64,000 nucleotides of DNA from Clitoria ternatea (GCA_037962975.1 CM075674.1:42298501-42362500); one strand, 5' to 3'. Counted from the first letter of the stretch, positions 33,688 through 45,990 are shown. Notes: generated from the letters alone by a model not told the origin. A program made the numbers and translations.

Positions 33688-36600
33688 ATGGCTGACCAGG
33701 ATGGACGATCCAGGTCCGATTCACAGGCCAGTGGTTCCTCTGCTCGGAAGAGTAGAGGTGTTACCCGGATGCCAGACATCGCACGTAGGCGTCACCGGGG
33801 AGAGAGGCCAGTTGTTGACATGGATGTCAACACCGGCAGATTTAGTGGACCGCATGCCACGAAGCTTAGCAGTTATCTGGGGGTTGTGGTACGGTCGAAG
33901 GTGTCCATCATTATCCCCGACTGGGATAGTGTCGAGGAAGTGGTGAAGAACCAGCTATGGAGTGATGTTCTGGTAACTTATGTATTATTTAAGTTTTATT
34001 TTAGTGTATTATTTCATGTAACTCTTAATAAGGACTCCTTTATGGACTAACTCCTTTCATGTAGGATTCTTTTGAGATACCATCTTCCGACATAGCGAGG
34101 AGGAAGGTCCTCGGTATCATGGCTGAGCGATGGAGGTCGTTCAAATCCATACTCACCACGAGGTATATTGAACTTTAAATTCTTAATCAACGCTTCACTA
34201 AATTGTGCCAATCCTTAGTTTAAATGTACCTTTCATTGTAGGTATGTATTCGGGGACGACCAAGGAAAGTTCCCTGGAGAGAAGTATCCATTCATCGATC
34301 AGGAGACCTGGGATGCTTTTGTTGCATCTAGACATTCTGCCGAGTTTCAGGTACATTGGTTTTTAGATGATTAAATAATATGTATAATTTATACGGCTAA
34401 CTGTGAATATTTTTTTTCTTGTTGTAGGAGACCAGAAAGAAAGCCAAGGAGACTAGGAAGCTAAATGACTGCCCACACACACTGTCACGTGGCGGTTACC
34501 GTAGGTTGGAGGAGCGGCTGGCACAGGAGAGGCTGAGTCAGTGTCAGACTGACACTGGTATTGTGGATCCCCCTTCCCCACCTGCGCGCCACGACAAATG
34601 GAAGCGGGCTAGGATCAAGAAGAGTGGGGAATACACTTCCTCACAGGCTCAGGAGGTTGCCTCACGTATAGTAAGTATTCCCCTTTATATCAGTGTCTGT
34701 TTTTCAATTTACGTGAATGAAGTGAATACTAACTTGTTTGGTTTCAGGATTCCTTGGTTGAGCAATCAACCCAAGGGTCTTTCGTAGCCCATGGACGGGA
34801 GGATATATTGACTACCGCCATTGGCAGGCCAGAGCACCCAGGAAGAGTGCGTGCTATTGGTCGAGGTGTAGGTGAGTGCTAACTAACTCTATGCATTCAT
34901 TTTGTTATCTGTTAAACAATTATGAGCTAATCATTCATATTTTACAGGCCTCCGCGCCTATTACGGTGCTCCCGACCCTGCCCCATCCCTTGAGCAAATA
35001 GTGGAGCAAAAGGTGGCTGTTGTGAAGGCTGAGTACCAGGAGGAGATATCTAGGCTCCACCAGGAGATGGCCCGATTCAGGGAGGAGATGAAGGCCTCAC
35101 TCAGCCACCACCAGGAGACTACTACACCAGCCAGCGACCCACAGGTTAGATTCTTTATTTATTTTCCTCAATTTTATTGTTTGTAATCACTTTCATTGTT
35201 GAATAACTTCTGCCTGATGTGTAAATATGTAGGTACGGAAGGTTAGCACTAAGGGGTCGTGCGCTGCGGCTGACCCTGACGATGACGGGGTCGAGCCACC
35301 AGACACCCGTCAATGTGACCTGTTCATTGACGGGTCGGAGGAGCCAGTTGCCACTGGTATGGTGCACAACTTAGGCCCTGTGGTTCACCATCAGACATTA
35401 CCTGATGGTATGTCCAGGGTCTCGGTTGTGCTCGTCCTCGAGGAGGATGCTGCTGTGCCAGTGGCAACTCAGGAGGTGAAGACCGTCGGTCAGGCGTTGG
35501 GCCACTTTCTGATGTGGCCCAACAGACTTCTGGTGATTGCCCCTGGATAGGTAAAAACCCTAAACACTAACTAGCTTTATTTCCTTGTCAATTATGGTAC
35601 AAAATGTGATGGTTGTCAATTGTTCAACAGGAACAGCCATTGAAGAAGCCAGACCCGGCCAAGGATCCCGTCCGGATGCTATGGCGCATCGGGTATGAGG
35701 AAGATAACGACACTGTTCAGGTCCCATGGCAGCCACTAGTGTTCGGCCATCCCAGTGATTTTCCAGTTTACGTTACAAGTTCTGACATTTGTGACATTAT
35801 TACGGGGACGTCGATGCTGAACGGCTCCATCTTGCAGTTGTGGGAGCTGTAAGTATATCCTTGTGTTGTCCAATTTGTTCATTATACAAGTTATTTGTCG
35901 CTAACCATGTCTTACCTTGTTTAGGTATCTGGCAAAACTCTCAGTGGACTTGGGTTTCCAAGGAACTTACGGTTTCTTAGAGCCCTCTGTCATACAGAGG
36001 CAAGGAAACACCTCGCAGAACACCCAGACATACATCCAGAATTGGATGTTTGAGTCTGAGAAGTCTATATACATGGGCCCCTATCATAAAGGGTAATACT
36101 CTATTCCATAATTATTGTTATGATATTTTGCATTTTGAAGTCTCAGTTATCACTCGTAACTGCAGGGCTCACTGGACGCTTCTGGTGATCTGTCCGAAGG
36201 ACTATCTTGCTTTGTACTTTGATAGTTTGCACAAAACAGCTCCACAAGACCTGAGAGATATAGTAGACCGGTAAGTTCATCCCTAAACAATAACCACAAA
36301 TTCAATTACATCATTTTTAGAACTATACAATTCTAACTTATCTTGTGTTTTGTTTGACGCAGGGCGGTGGTTGGATACAATGTACTGATTGGAAACAAGC
36401 ACAAAGGAAGAACAGTTGTATGGGTGTACCCAAAAGTAAGTCAATCGTATTCATTCAAATCTTCAGTACATGTTTTTTAAGTTCCGAATTCACTTATTCC
36501 ATACTATATGTCCATTGTAGTCTTACAGGCAGAAGGGTACCTTTGAGTGTGGCTATTTCGTCATGCACACTATGCTGACCATTGTCCAACATCATTTAGT

Positions 36601-36802
36601 AGATGGATGGACAGAGGTAATTCTCATCACCGTGTCAATTTCTCCAATTTCATCAATTTCATGTAATAAATAAAGCTTTTGTTCTAATTGTTTTGTGCAT
36701 TGTTTGCAGCACTTTAATGACCGGTCATATTTCCCAAAGGAACTTATGGATGATGTTAGAAGGCAATGGGCCTCACACTTCCATGAACTTAGGCAAAGCT
36801 AG
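33688..36802 (+). pseudogene. CACTA accessory gene: Transposase_24-like, coiled coil and Ulp1 (C48) protease fusion, 13 exons
   Basis: Starting at ATG 33688 (MADQDGRSRSD) I can place 13 exons with GT-AG borders and intact phase: 33688-33972, 34065-34162, 34242-34350, 34428-34670, 34748-34871, 34948-35144, 35233-35550, 35631-35848, 35925-36092, 36166-36270, 36363-36435, 36521-36616, 36710-36802. The sum is 2127 nt (708 residues). Exons 1-4 resemble Transposase_24 (WDSVEEVVKNQLW, ERWRSFKS); exon 6 is a coiled coil (KAEYQEEISRLHQEMARF). Exons 9-13 form a Ulp1-like cysteine protease with candidate triad His (HWTLLVI), Asp (YFDSL) and Cys (ECGYFVM). TAG at 35548-35550 (CAG in A) truncates it at codon 458, before the protease. 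An acceptor-like TTGTTTGGACAG at 33670-33681 suggests an upstream untranslated exon. Confidence 0.85.
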
Positions 36803-37529
36803 ATATAGGATATTTATTCTTTTATATATGTATGTAGTAGGATTTAGGGTTTACTTTTATTAGATTACATTCAACTTAATTGTATATACTTTTATTTTTT
36901 AGGTTGTTATGAATTGATATAGAAAATAAATTGTTATATATATATATACATACGATTCTTTCGGCATAGTGTTTCTGTGGCATACTGTATACTGTACTGG
37001 CTTGTCTGAATGCAGGGTTGGGCAACGATAAAACAGAGTGCATATTAAAAAAAAAAACTCAGCATTTATTCACGGTTATGGCAACAACCGTGAATAAAGA
37101 CAAGATTTTTCCACGGTTACTACCTTAACCGTGGATATAGATACATTTTTATCCACGGTTGTCCATCACAACCGTGAATATAAGTAGTTTGTAACTGAAA
37201 CTAAACCATACTTATATTCACGGTTATGATGGGCAACCGTGGATATAGATACATTTTATCCACGGTTGTCCATCACAACCGTGAATATAAGTATGGTTTA
37301 GTTTCAGTTAAAATCTACTTATTTTCACGGTTTTGATGGATAACCGTGAATATAAATAGTAAGTTATGTTCACAGTTGTTCTTAACCGTGGTTAGATGTG
37401 ATTTATTACCACGGTTGTTAACCGTGGTTAAAGACCATCATCTACTACCACGGCTTCAACAACCACGGTTCTTTAACCGTGAATAAAGGCCTTTTTTAAC
37501 CGTGATTATATCCTTTTTTTCCACTAGTG
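36803..37529 (+). repeat. CACTA B 3' untranslated region, subterminal repeats and 3' terminus
   Basis: Positions 36803-37060 are AT-rich 3' sequence with a TA microsatellite at 36935-36950. From about 37068 to 37505 the CCACGGTT/AACCGTGG motifs recur, mostly as facing pairs, ending TATCCTTTTTTTTCCACTAGTG. Compared with the A 3' end, B has fewer of the ~90-bp units. Confidence 0.9.
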
Positions 37530-37532
37530 AGT

Positions 37533-39716
37533 GAATTCGGAACTTAAAAAACATGTACTGAAGATTTGAATGAATACGATTGACTTACTTTTGGGTACAC
37601 CCATACAACTGTTTTTCCTTTGGGCTTGTTTCCAATCAGTACATTGTATCCAACCACCGCCCTGCGTCAAACAAAACACAAGATAAGTTAGAATTGTATA
37701 GTTCTAAAAATGATGTAATCGAATTTGTGGTTATTGTTTAGGGATGAACTTACCGGTCTACTATATCTTTCAGCTCTTGTGGAGCTGTTTTGTGCAAACT
37801 ATCAAAGTACAGAGCAAGATAGTCTTTCGGACAGATCACCAGAAGCGTCCAGTGAACCCTGCAGTTACGAGTGATAAGTGAGACTTCAAAATGCAAAATA
37901 TCATGACAATAATTATGGAATAGAGTATTACCCTTTATGATAGGGGCCCATGTATATAGACTTCCCAGACTCAAACATCCAATTCTGGATGTATGTCTGG
38001 GTGTTCTGCGAGGTGTTTCCTTGCCTCTGTATGAGAGAGGGCTCTAAGAAATCGTAAGTTCCTTGGAAACCCAAGTCCACTGAGAGTTTTGCCAGAAACC
38101 TAAACAAGTTAAGACATGGTTAGCGACAAATAACTTGTATAATGAAAAAATTGGACAAAACAAGGATATACTTACAGCTCCCACAACTGAAAGATGGAGC
38201 CGTTCAGCATCGACGTCCCCGTAATAATGTCACAAATGTCAGAATTTGTAACGTAAACTGGAAGAGCACTGGGATGGCCGAACACTAGTGGCTGCCATAG
38301 GACCTAAACAGTGTCGTTAGCTTGCTCATACCCGATGCGCCATAGCATCCGGACGGGATCCTTGGCCGGGTCTGGCTTCTTCAATGGCTGTTCCTGTTGA
38401 ACAATTGACAACCATCACATTTTGTACCATAATTGACAAGGAAATAAAGCTAGTTAGTGTTTAGGGTTTTTACCTGTCCAGGGGCAATCACGAGAAGTCT
38501 GTTGGGCCACATCAGAAAGTGGCCCACCGCCTGACCGACGGTCTTCACCTCCTGAGTTACCACTGGCACAGCAGCATCCTCCTCGAGGACGAGCACAACC
38601 GAGACCCTGGACATACCATCAGGTAATGTCTGATGGTGAACCACAGGGCCTAAGTTGTGCACCATACCAGTGGCAACTGGCTCCTCCGACCCGTCAATGA
38701 ACAGGTCACATTGACGGGTGTCTGGTGGCTCGACCCCGTCATCCTCAGGGTCAGCCGCAGCGCACGACCCCTTAGTGCTAACCTTCCGTACCTATATATT
38801 TACACATCAAGCAGAAGTTATTCAACAATGAAAGTGATTACAAACAATAAAATTGAGGAAAATAAATAAAGAATGTAACCTGTGGGTCGCTGGCTGGTGT
38901 AGTAGTCTCCTGGTGGTGGCTGAGTGAGGCCTTCATCTCCTCCCTGAATCGGGCCATCTCCTGGTGGAGCCTAGATATCTCCTCCTGGTACTCAGCCTTC
39001 ACAACAGCCACCTTTTGCTCCACTATTTGCTCAAGGGATGGGGCAGGGTCGGGAGCACCGTAATAGGCGCGGAGGCCTGTAAAATGTGAATGATTAGCCC
39101 ATAATTGTTTAACAGATAACAAAATGAAGGCATAGAGTTAGTTAGCACTTACCTACACCTCGACCAATAGCACGCACTCTTCCTGGGTGCTCTGGCCTGC
39201 CAATGGCGGTAGTCAATATATCCTCCCATCCATGGGCTACGAAAGACCCTTGGGTTGATTGCTCAACCAAGGAATCCTGAAACCAAACAAGTTAGTATTC
39301 ACTTCCTTCACGTAAACTGAAAAACAGACACTGATATAAAGGGGAATACTTACTATCCGTGAGGCAACCTCCTGAGCCTGTGAGGAAGTGTATTCCCCAC
39401 TCTTCTTCATCCTAGCCCGCTTCCATTTGTCGTGGCGTGCAGGTGGGGAAGGGGGATCCACAATACCAGTGTCAGTCTGACATTGACTCAGCCTCTCCTG
39501 TGCCAGCCGCTCCTCCAACCTACGGTAACCCCCACGTGACAGTGTGTGTGGGCAGTCATTTAGCTTCCTAGTGTCCTTGGCTTTCTTTCTGGTCTCCTAC
39601 AACAAGAAAAAAAAATTCACAGTTAGCCGTATAAATTATACATATTATTTAATCATCTAAAAACCAATGTACCTGAAACTCGGCAGAATGTCTAGATGCA
39701 ACAAAAGCATCCCAGG
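37533..39716 (-). pseudogene. CACTA A Ulp1-type gene, exons 3 (part) to 11
   Basis: Minus-strand counterpart of the B gene: recognisable exons include 39361-39603 (with RYKW-region homologue KWKRARMKKSGEY), the coiled-coil exon near 38880-39080, the exon ending in CAG at about 38476, and the exon with HWTLLVICP near 37760-37865. Exons 1, 2 and the start of 3 are removed by the deletion at about 39717. A TAG at 38304-38306 (CAG in B) interrupts exon 8. Intron 11 holds element B. The gene cannot be expressed as a full protein. Confidence 0.85.
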
Positions 39717-41979
39717 TTTCCACAATTGAAGCTTCGGGACGACGTTGGTTCTTCATATACCCTTTCAATATCTTCATATATCGCTCAATGGGATACATCC
39801 AATGGAGGAACACTGGACCACAACAACAGACCTCTCTCACCAAATGGATGATTAAGTGGACCATTATGTCAAAAAAAGAGGGCGGGAAATACATTTCAAG
39901 CTGACATAATATAAGTGATGCTTCCTGTTCCAACACATCCAATTCGCTGGGCACGAGTACCTTGCAACATATGGCATTGAAAAACATACACAACCTTGTT
40001 ATGACATTTCTCACATTTTTAGGAAGAATGTCACGAATGGCGATAGGCAGAAACTGCTGCATCAACATGTGACAATCATGAGACTTCAACCCAACTAACT
40101 TTAAATCTTTCATGGAAACACAAGACTTGATGTTGGAGCCATAACCAGACGGAACTTTCACACTTCGTAACGATTCACACAGACTTTGCTTTTCTTTTCT
40201 GGATAACGTATGACATGCTGGAGGCAAATATGTTCTTTTGCCCTTTGATTGTGGATGCAAATCCTGACGTATACCCATCAACTCTAAGTCCATACGCGAG
40301 TTTAGGCCATCCTTAGTCTTCCCGGGTATGTTTAAGAGTGTACCAACTAAACTGTCGCACACATTCTTCTCCACATGCATTACATCAATGCAGTGTCTTA
40401 CATCAAGCTCCCTCCAATATGGCAGGTCAAAAAACACTGACCTTTTCTTCCAGTTTTTTTGTGTCGGGTGCTGTTTTTCACACTTACCAAATTGCACGTT
40501 GACGTCCTTCACCTTTTCATATGCCTGGCGACCAGATAGTGGTGGAGGAGCCATTTCAAAATCTTGGGCACCATTAAACGACTTCTTCAACCTTCGAAAC
40601 GGATGATTCGCTTTAAGAAACCTTCGATGCCGAAGATAAACATTTTTCCTGCCATGATGCAACCGCACAGAACTAGTCCCCTCCTCACATACTGGACAAG
40701 CTTTATGACCCTTCACACTGTACCCAGATAAGTTACCATACGCTGGAAAGTCATTGATTGTGCAAAATAACATGGCACGCAATTTGAATGATCGCCCGGT
40801 AAACCCATCAAACACTTCAACCCCGTCTTCCCACAACCTTTTGAGGTCTTCAACCAATGGAGTTAAATATACATCAATGTCGTTCCCCGGTTGTCGTGGA
40901 CCAGAAATCATCATTGATAACATCATATATTTTCGCTTCATGCACAACCATGGCGGCAAGTTATAAACAAACAACAAAACAGGCCACGAACTATGGTTTG
41001 TGCTCAGGTTCCCAAACGGGTTCATGCCGTCTGTGGCTAGTGCAAGCCTAACATTTCTTGGTTCATTGGCAAATTCTGGAAAAATCCTATCCATTTTCTT
41101 CCATTGCGACCCATCGGCCGGATGCCTAAGTAGTCCATCAACAACCCTCTCATCAGCATGCCATCTCATAAGTTTTGCATCATCTGCATTGGCAAACAGA
41201 CGCTTTAGTCTTGGAACTATAGGTAGATACCACAACACCTTTGCAGGAGACCCTTTAGTGCATACCTCATCAGAATCTGCCTCTTTCTTCTTATACCGTG
41301 ACACCCCACATCTAGGACATCGATGCAGCATTTCTAACTCACCCCGGAATAATACACAATTATTTGGGCATACATGTATTTTCTCATACTCCAAACCCAT
41401 AGGACACAACACCTTTTTGGCCTCATAGTTACTTTTCGGCAAGGTGTTTCCAGCTGGGAGCATTTCTTTCAACAACTTCAGTAAGTCAGTGAAACTTTTA
41501 TCCGTCCACCCGTTTATGGCCTTCAAATTAAACAACCACAAAACAGCTGATAAACTCGTGAAATTAACGCAGTTTGGATACAACGGCTGCTCAGAGTCCT
41601 GACACAGAGTTGTATATACATGAGCTTTCTTAAAACCTTCTACCCCTACATCACGGATCATATCCTCAAGTCAGTCATCCATGTCGACATCGTTGTCATG
41701 CATCGAGCTTCGATTTTTAGTCTGAGAGCTGTTACTTGGCACCACCACATCTTCACCATGCCATATCCAACGCGTATAACTACGTAGAAAACCGTCACAC
41801 AGTAGATGTTCTCGCACCTCTTCCAAGTCTACCCGACGCAGGTTGAAGCATTTAACACAAGGGCAAAAATACTTTCCATTCACCCCCACTGCATTCCTCG
41901 CTACGAATTCTATAAATGATTCAACTCCCCCCTCGTACTCCAGACTTAGGCGTGACGCAGAAATCCAACTCCGATCCAT
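39717..41979 (-). pseudogene. CACTA A TNPD-type transposase, C-terminally truncated
   Basis: It begins MDRSWISASRLS at 41979 and is nearly identical to the B frame. TGA at 41671-41673 replaces a CGA of B at codon 103. It then stays open through both positions where B has stops, past HWMYPIERYM and EASIVE, to a deletion junction at about 39717. There it fuses in frame to exon 3 of the accessory gene (TWDAFVASRHSAEFQ), reading on through that exon's donor site to a stop at 39649. The missing part equals B 32657-34306. It lacks the DUF4216-like region. Confidence 0.92.
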
Positions 41980-42468
41980 ACCAACTGTTTACAAGGTGCG
42001 ATGATCAACCTCACTTTTTATACAAAGGTGGTGGTCCTATACCCATTCAGCATGACAATTATTTTTATACGTCATTCATATATACAGGTTAGGACTTATT
42101 TTAAAATTCGATGAAATTTCGGTAGCATTTCGCATTGGTCTCTAAGTACACAAAATGAGAGTGGTCAAATCAAATTCAACCACAACCAAATATGCACCCA
42201 GAGAACAACACAAAATACAAGTTACCGAAATTTTATCAAATTTTAAAATAACTCCTAACTTGTACATACTAACAATGACGTATAAAAAATAATTGTTCAT
42301 CCCAAACTGTCCAAACGGACAATTCAAGATTCAACATAAACGATGACATTAATTGATTTAATGACCATTTGTGTCGAATCTCAAACGGGGAACTACGGTT
42401 CACTCATATGCACAACAACTTTCATACTAGTTAACTAGTATATGAGCCTACGAGTTCATGAGATTATC
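41980..42468 (-). promoter_or_regulatory. CACTA A leader with the conserved hairpins
   Basis: Homologous to B 29905-30393, including the two inverted repeats and a shorter version of the central palindrome (ATACTAGTTAACTAGTAT at about 42424-42441). It is cut at 42468 by copia element C; 42464-42468 (ttatc) is the TSD. Confidence 0.85.
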
Positions 42469-42743
42469 TGTATTTGTATGTTGATGTAGGTTTTGATAAT
42501 GACACAACAAATGAAGAAGTATCAAAGATGTTATCAAGCAATTGATTATGTTTAATGTGGAATCTAAATTGGTTGATGTTTAAATTTGGTGAATAATTAA
42601 GGACATATGTTAAAGGCATTTAAAAAAGCTCAAAACAAGTGAGAATTGATCATCAAAATGCCTAAGGATCAAAAGAACAAAGCCATAAGCAACGACATGA
42701 CAAAAGGATGAAAAATGCACAAGAAAATGGAGAATCAGGTAAT

Positions 42744-43000
42744 TGAATCGATTCACACAGCCATGCACAGCCACTTGAATCGATTCATGCGAAGGAAATA
42801 TGGTCAGGATGCAATGTAAGTTGATTGAATCGATTCACACCACAATTGAATCAATTCATGCGTTTTTTTTTTGTCCAGAATGTGCTTTTACATTGGTTGA
42901 ATCGATTCATCCTAGTCCAGAATCGATTCACACGTTGTTGAATGCCCAGGAACTTTAGTTTCATGCTATGAATCGATTCACACGTATAAAGAATCGATTC
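42744..43000. repeat. Dyad cluster of LTR C (TGAATCGATTCA)
   Basis: Eight copies or near-copies of the perfect 12-bp palindrome TGAATCGATTCA lie in about 260 bp, usually followed by CACACG or TGCG. The cluster is about 330-590 bp upstream of the TATA box. It is repeated in the 3' LTR at 60536-60792. Confidence 0.93.
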
Positions 43001-43329
43001 CCACGCCTGTCAGGAGCCTAAATGCACGCTGGAATTGTTTAAAACTTGAAGAGAAATATTCAGAATTCAAAGGGAGACATTGTGCAACATGGTTGGAAAG
43101 TTCAAGGCAATGCTTTACACTTTGTCCCTCTCCACATGCATGTGTTACATTGAAAATGCAATTAAATTAAATATTATACAAACATGCTTCTTGATGCACA
43201 TGCAATATTCTCTTGGAGACACTAAAAGGTTTATTGGAATTGCAATGCCAAGTTGAATGGAGACACACATGACCAACACTTCAAGCTCCCAAGGAATTAA
43301 ATATTACACATGTCATGCCTCATGGAGCC

Positions 43330-43337
43330 TATAAATA
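43330..43337 (+). promoter_or_regulatory. TATA box of element C
   Basis: TATAAATA in the context CCTATAAATAGAG, followed by a CT-rich leader at about 43388-43440. The 3' LTR copy is at about 61122-61129. Confidence 0.75.
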
Positions 43338-44200
43338 GAGAAGGAGTTGAAGGCAAAACTTGCACCAAGCATTTGAAGCATTTCCATTTGCTTTCTTCCT
43401 CCTCCATTCTCTTGCTCTTCTACTTACTCTCTTTATTCTTTGATTGGTATAATTCTTGAGAGTTAATTTGTGGGAAGATTATATTTGTGTACTTAACTTG
43501 CATATCCTCTCTTTGAGAGTTACTATCTTGTGTAAGCTTTAAACTTGTATATCCACTCTAGTGAGAGAGTTTCCTTGTACACTTAAACACTAAACTTCAT
43601 AGAAGCTTTGGGTTGGGTTTCAACCTTGTAATTGTGAGATTGAGAGATTGGGTGGGGTGCCCTTGTACTTGTGAGGATTGGATTCTTGAGTGTGGGACAC
43701 TAGGAAGTTGCAATTGCTCAAAGTGTATCTCTAATCTACAATAGTGGAAATCCTCTAAGTGGGTTGCTTAGAGGCGAGACGTACACCGGCGTGGTGGAAC
43801 TCGTATACATCGGTTTGCAAATCTTTCTTCCCTTAACTCATTTAATTTGTGCACTTAATTTGTTTGCTTAAATTCCTTGCTTTATTAATTTGACTAAGTG
43901 CATGATACATTAAGTTGAAACCTTTTTAATAACATTGTTGAACTTGGACTTAAGCATTTCTTTTGAATCAATCTTTCTAAAGTCCTATAAATTGCTTTGT
44001 AACTAAATTGATTCATTGTTCAAACTCTTTAAGTAGTTATTAGTTTGTCTTGTGTATAATTTGTTGCTTCTTGTTATCTAATTTATTATCTTAAGTATAC
44101 ATAGTGACAAAAGAATCAATTTCAAGAGCATTCCAAAGAAAATTTTTTAATACTCAATTCACCCCCCCTCTTGAGTAATTGAGGCCACTTGGTTAACAAG

Positions 44201-44212
44201 TGGTATCAGAGC
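44201..44212 (+). other. Element C primer-binding site (initiator tRNA-Met)
   Basis: TGGTATCAGAGC, two bases after the LTR end. Confidence 0.95.
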
Positions 44213-44254
44213 TTGACTCTTGGAAAATCAAGCTTAACGGCTTCAAGAGAACAA

Positions 44255-44992
44255 ATGGCCTCAACCTCATATAACATGTTTCCCGAGGGTGGTGCTACAA
44301 ATCGACCTCCCGCTTTTAATGGTGAGGGTTATGCTTTTTGGAAAGCAAGAATGAAAATTTTTGTACAATCAATAGATTTAAGAGTGTGGAATGCTATTGA
44401 AAATGGTCCCTTTATACCTATGCATATTGTGGATGATAAACAAGTTGAAAAGCCTATGGACATTTGGTCTAGTGAAGAAGAAAAGAAAGTGCAATATGGT
44501 TATAAGGCAAAAAATCTTATTACTTTGGCCTTAGGTCCCGATGAATTCTTTAGAGTAATAACATGTAAAACGGCTAAAGAAATGTGGGATACCCTTCAAA
44601 TAACTCATGAAGGAACTAGTGATGTCAAAGATTCTAAAATTAGTACTTTAACTAGCCAATATGAAAGTTTTAGGATGAATCCTAATGAAGCTATTTTAGA
44701 TCTTCAAAAAAGGTTTACTTTGATCATTAATCATCTCATTACTCTTGGCAAATCTTACTCTAACAAAGAGCTCATTCACAAAGTGTTAAAAAGTCTTACT
44801 AGGGAGTGGCAACCTCTTGTTACGGCCATCAAGCAATCTCCCACCATAAATGAGATGTCTCTTGCAACTTTGTTTGGTAAATTACAAGAGCAAGAACAAG
44901 AGTTGAAAGATCTAAGACAAGCGGAAGAAGAAGAAAAGACATCAAAGAAGAAAGGATTAGCTCTCAAAGCTACTTCAATGGTTGAAGATTGA
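44255..44992 (+). pseudogene. Element C gag, N-terminal part
   Basis: The start is MASTSYNMF at 44255, 42 bp after the primer site; an earlier in-frame ATG at 44189 lies inside the LTR and is unlikely. The sequence shows the copia gag domain (PPAFNGEGYAFWKARMK, DFDI-type region, LITLGKSYSNKELIHKVLKSL) and ends in a charged coiled coil. It is cut after 245 codons by element D, whose first bases supply the stop TGA at 44990-44992. The frame resumes at 55236. Confidence 0.9.
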
Positions 44993-45990
44993 CGTGGAAT
45001 ATTCTTTCAGTCGTTATTCCATCAAATTAGTACATTAAAATTAATTAATGTAGTACTAGGGTGTCAACCTAGGTCGTTCTCTCACGGATCAACACAAAAA
45101 TTTAGGAAAAATCAAGTCTTAAACTAATTTTTTTTACAATTAAAAAAAAAATAAAAACTCAACAACTAAAATTTTTACAAACATAAGTTCAACAAACATA
45201 AAATTGGGGGGGGGGGGGTTTGATTGGTTTTGTTATCACAATTAAAATTAAAACAAAGTGAATATAGGATTTAAAACAATAATTAACAAGCGATTGATTT
45301 TCTTGGAGTATTGTAAATAAATTTATCCTTGGTTCACTAAAAATAATTTGTATACTTATTAATGTTAATTTCTTAGCTCAATTTGAATTGATCAACTAAG
45401 CGTCTTTTTCAATTCACAATTCCTTTACTTTCATTTAAAAATGAATATTTTAATCAAGCATCCTAATTAAGCAAAAGGAGTCAAGATCTTAAAATCTAGG
45501 AATTATTGAGCATACATAAGAACATCGCCTATATACATAATCTATTCTCAAATTATGGAATTAAGCAAACCATAATTATTAAAAGTGATTATGAAAATAT
45601 TCATTAAGCATGCATATTTCCTTAATCCATTCTAATTTGAAATCTTATTTTACTCCATTTGAATAATTAAACCGATTAAGCATACAAATTCAATTAAACA
45701 AAATGGAATTAAATAAGTAGAGAATGATTATGAAGAAATTACAATAATAAAAGCATACTATATTAAAATTAGTGACCTCAAAATTACATTACAACATTCT
45801 CCAAGAAAATCAATCTAGGGTTTTAGCCCTCCATAATAACAACTACAAAGAAAAGAAACTAACCCGGAATGGAGCAAAGAGGGGGAAGAAGAGAGGAGGA
45901 GGCTTTGTGCCTTCCTCTGATGCTTATAGAAACAAAGAGAGAAAAGAGAGAAATGTGAATTGAGGTGTGTTTGAAGCCTTTGGCAATGGT

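Larger units (their letters stand above)
28131..37529 (+). mobile_element. CACTA element B, complete, inserted in an intron of element A
   Basis: Its 9399 bp run from CACTAGTGGAAAAAATGG to CCACTAGTG, flanked by agt at 28128-28130 and 37530-37532. The flanks join to restore intron 11 of A's second gene. It has subterminal repeat blocks at both ends, a leader with hairpins, a TNPD-type frame and the Ulp1-type gene. B is oriented opposite to A and nearly identical to it, so it is a later copy of the same family. Three nonsense codons relative to A (31879, 32314, 35548) suggest it does not encode full-length proteins now. Confidence 0.94.
42469..44198 (+). repeat. Element C 5' LTR
   Basis: 1730 bp, identical in length to the 3' LTR. 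It has a dyad cluster at 42744-43000, a TATA box at 43330-43337 (CCTATAAATAGAG) and a CT-rich leader. A short run of C (44162-44168) precedes the LTR end. Confidence 0.95.

Noticed and set aside
45205..45220. Poly-G run in LTR D as a G-quadruplex regulatory element
   Set aside because: It is a single homopolymer whose length differs between the two LTRs. Slippage or sequencing error is a sufficient explanation.
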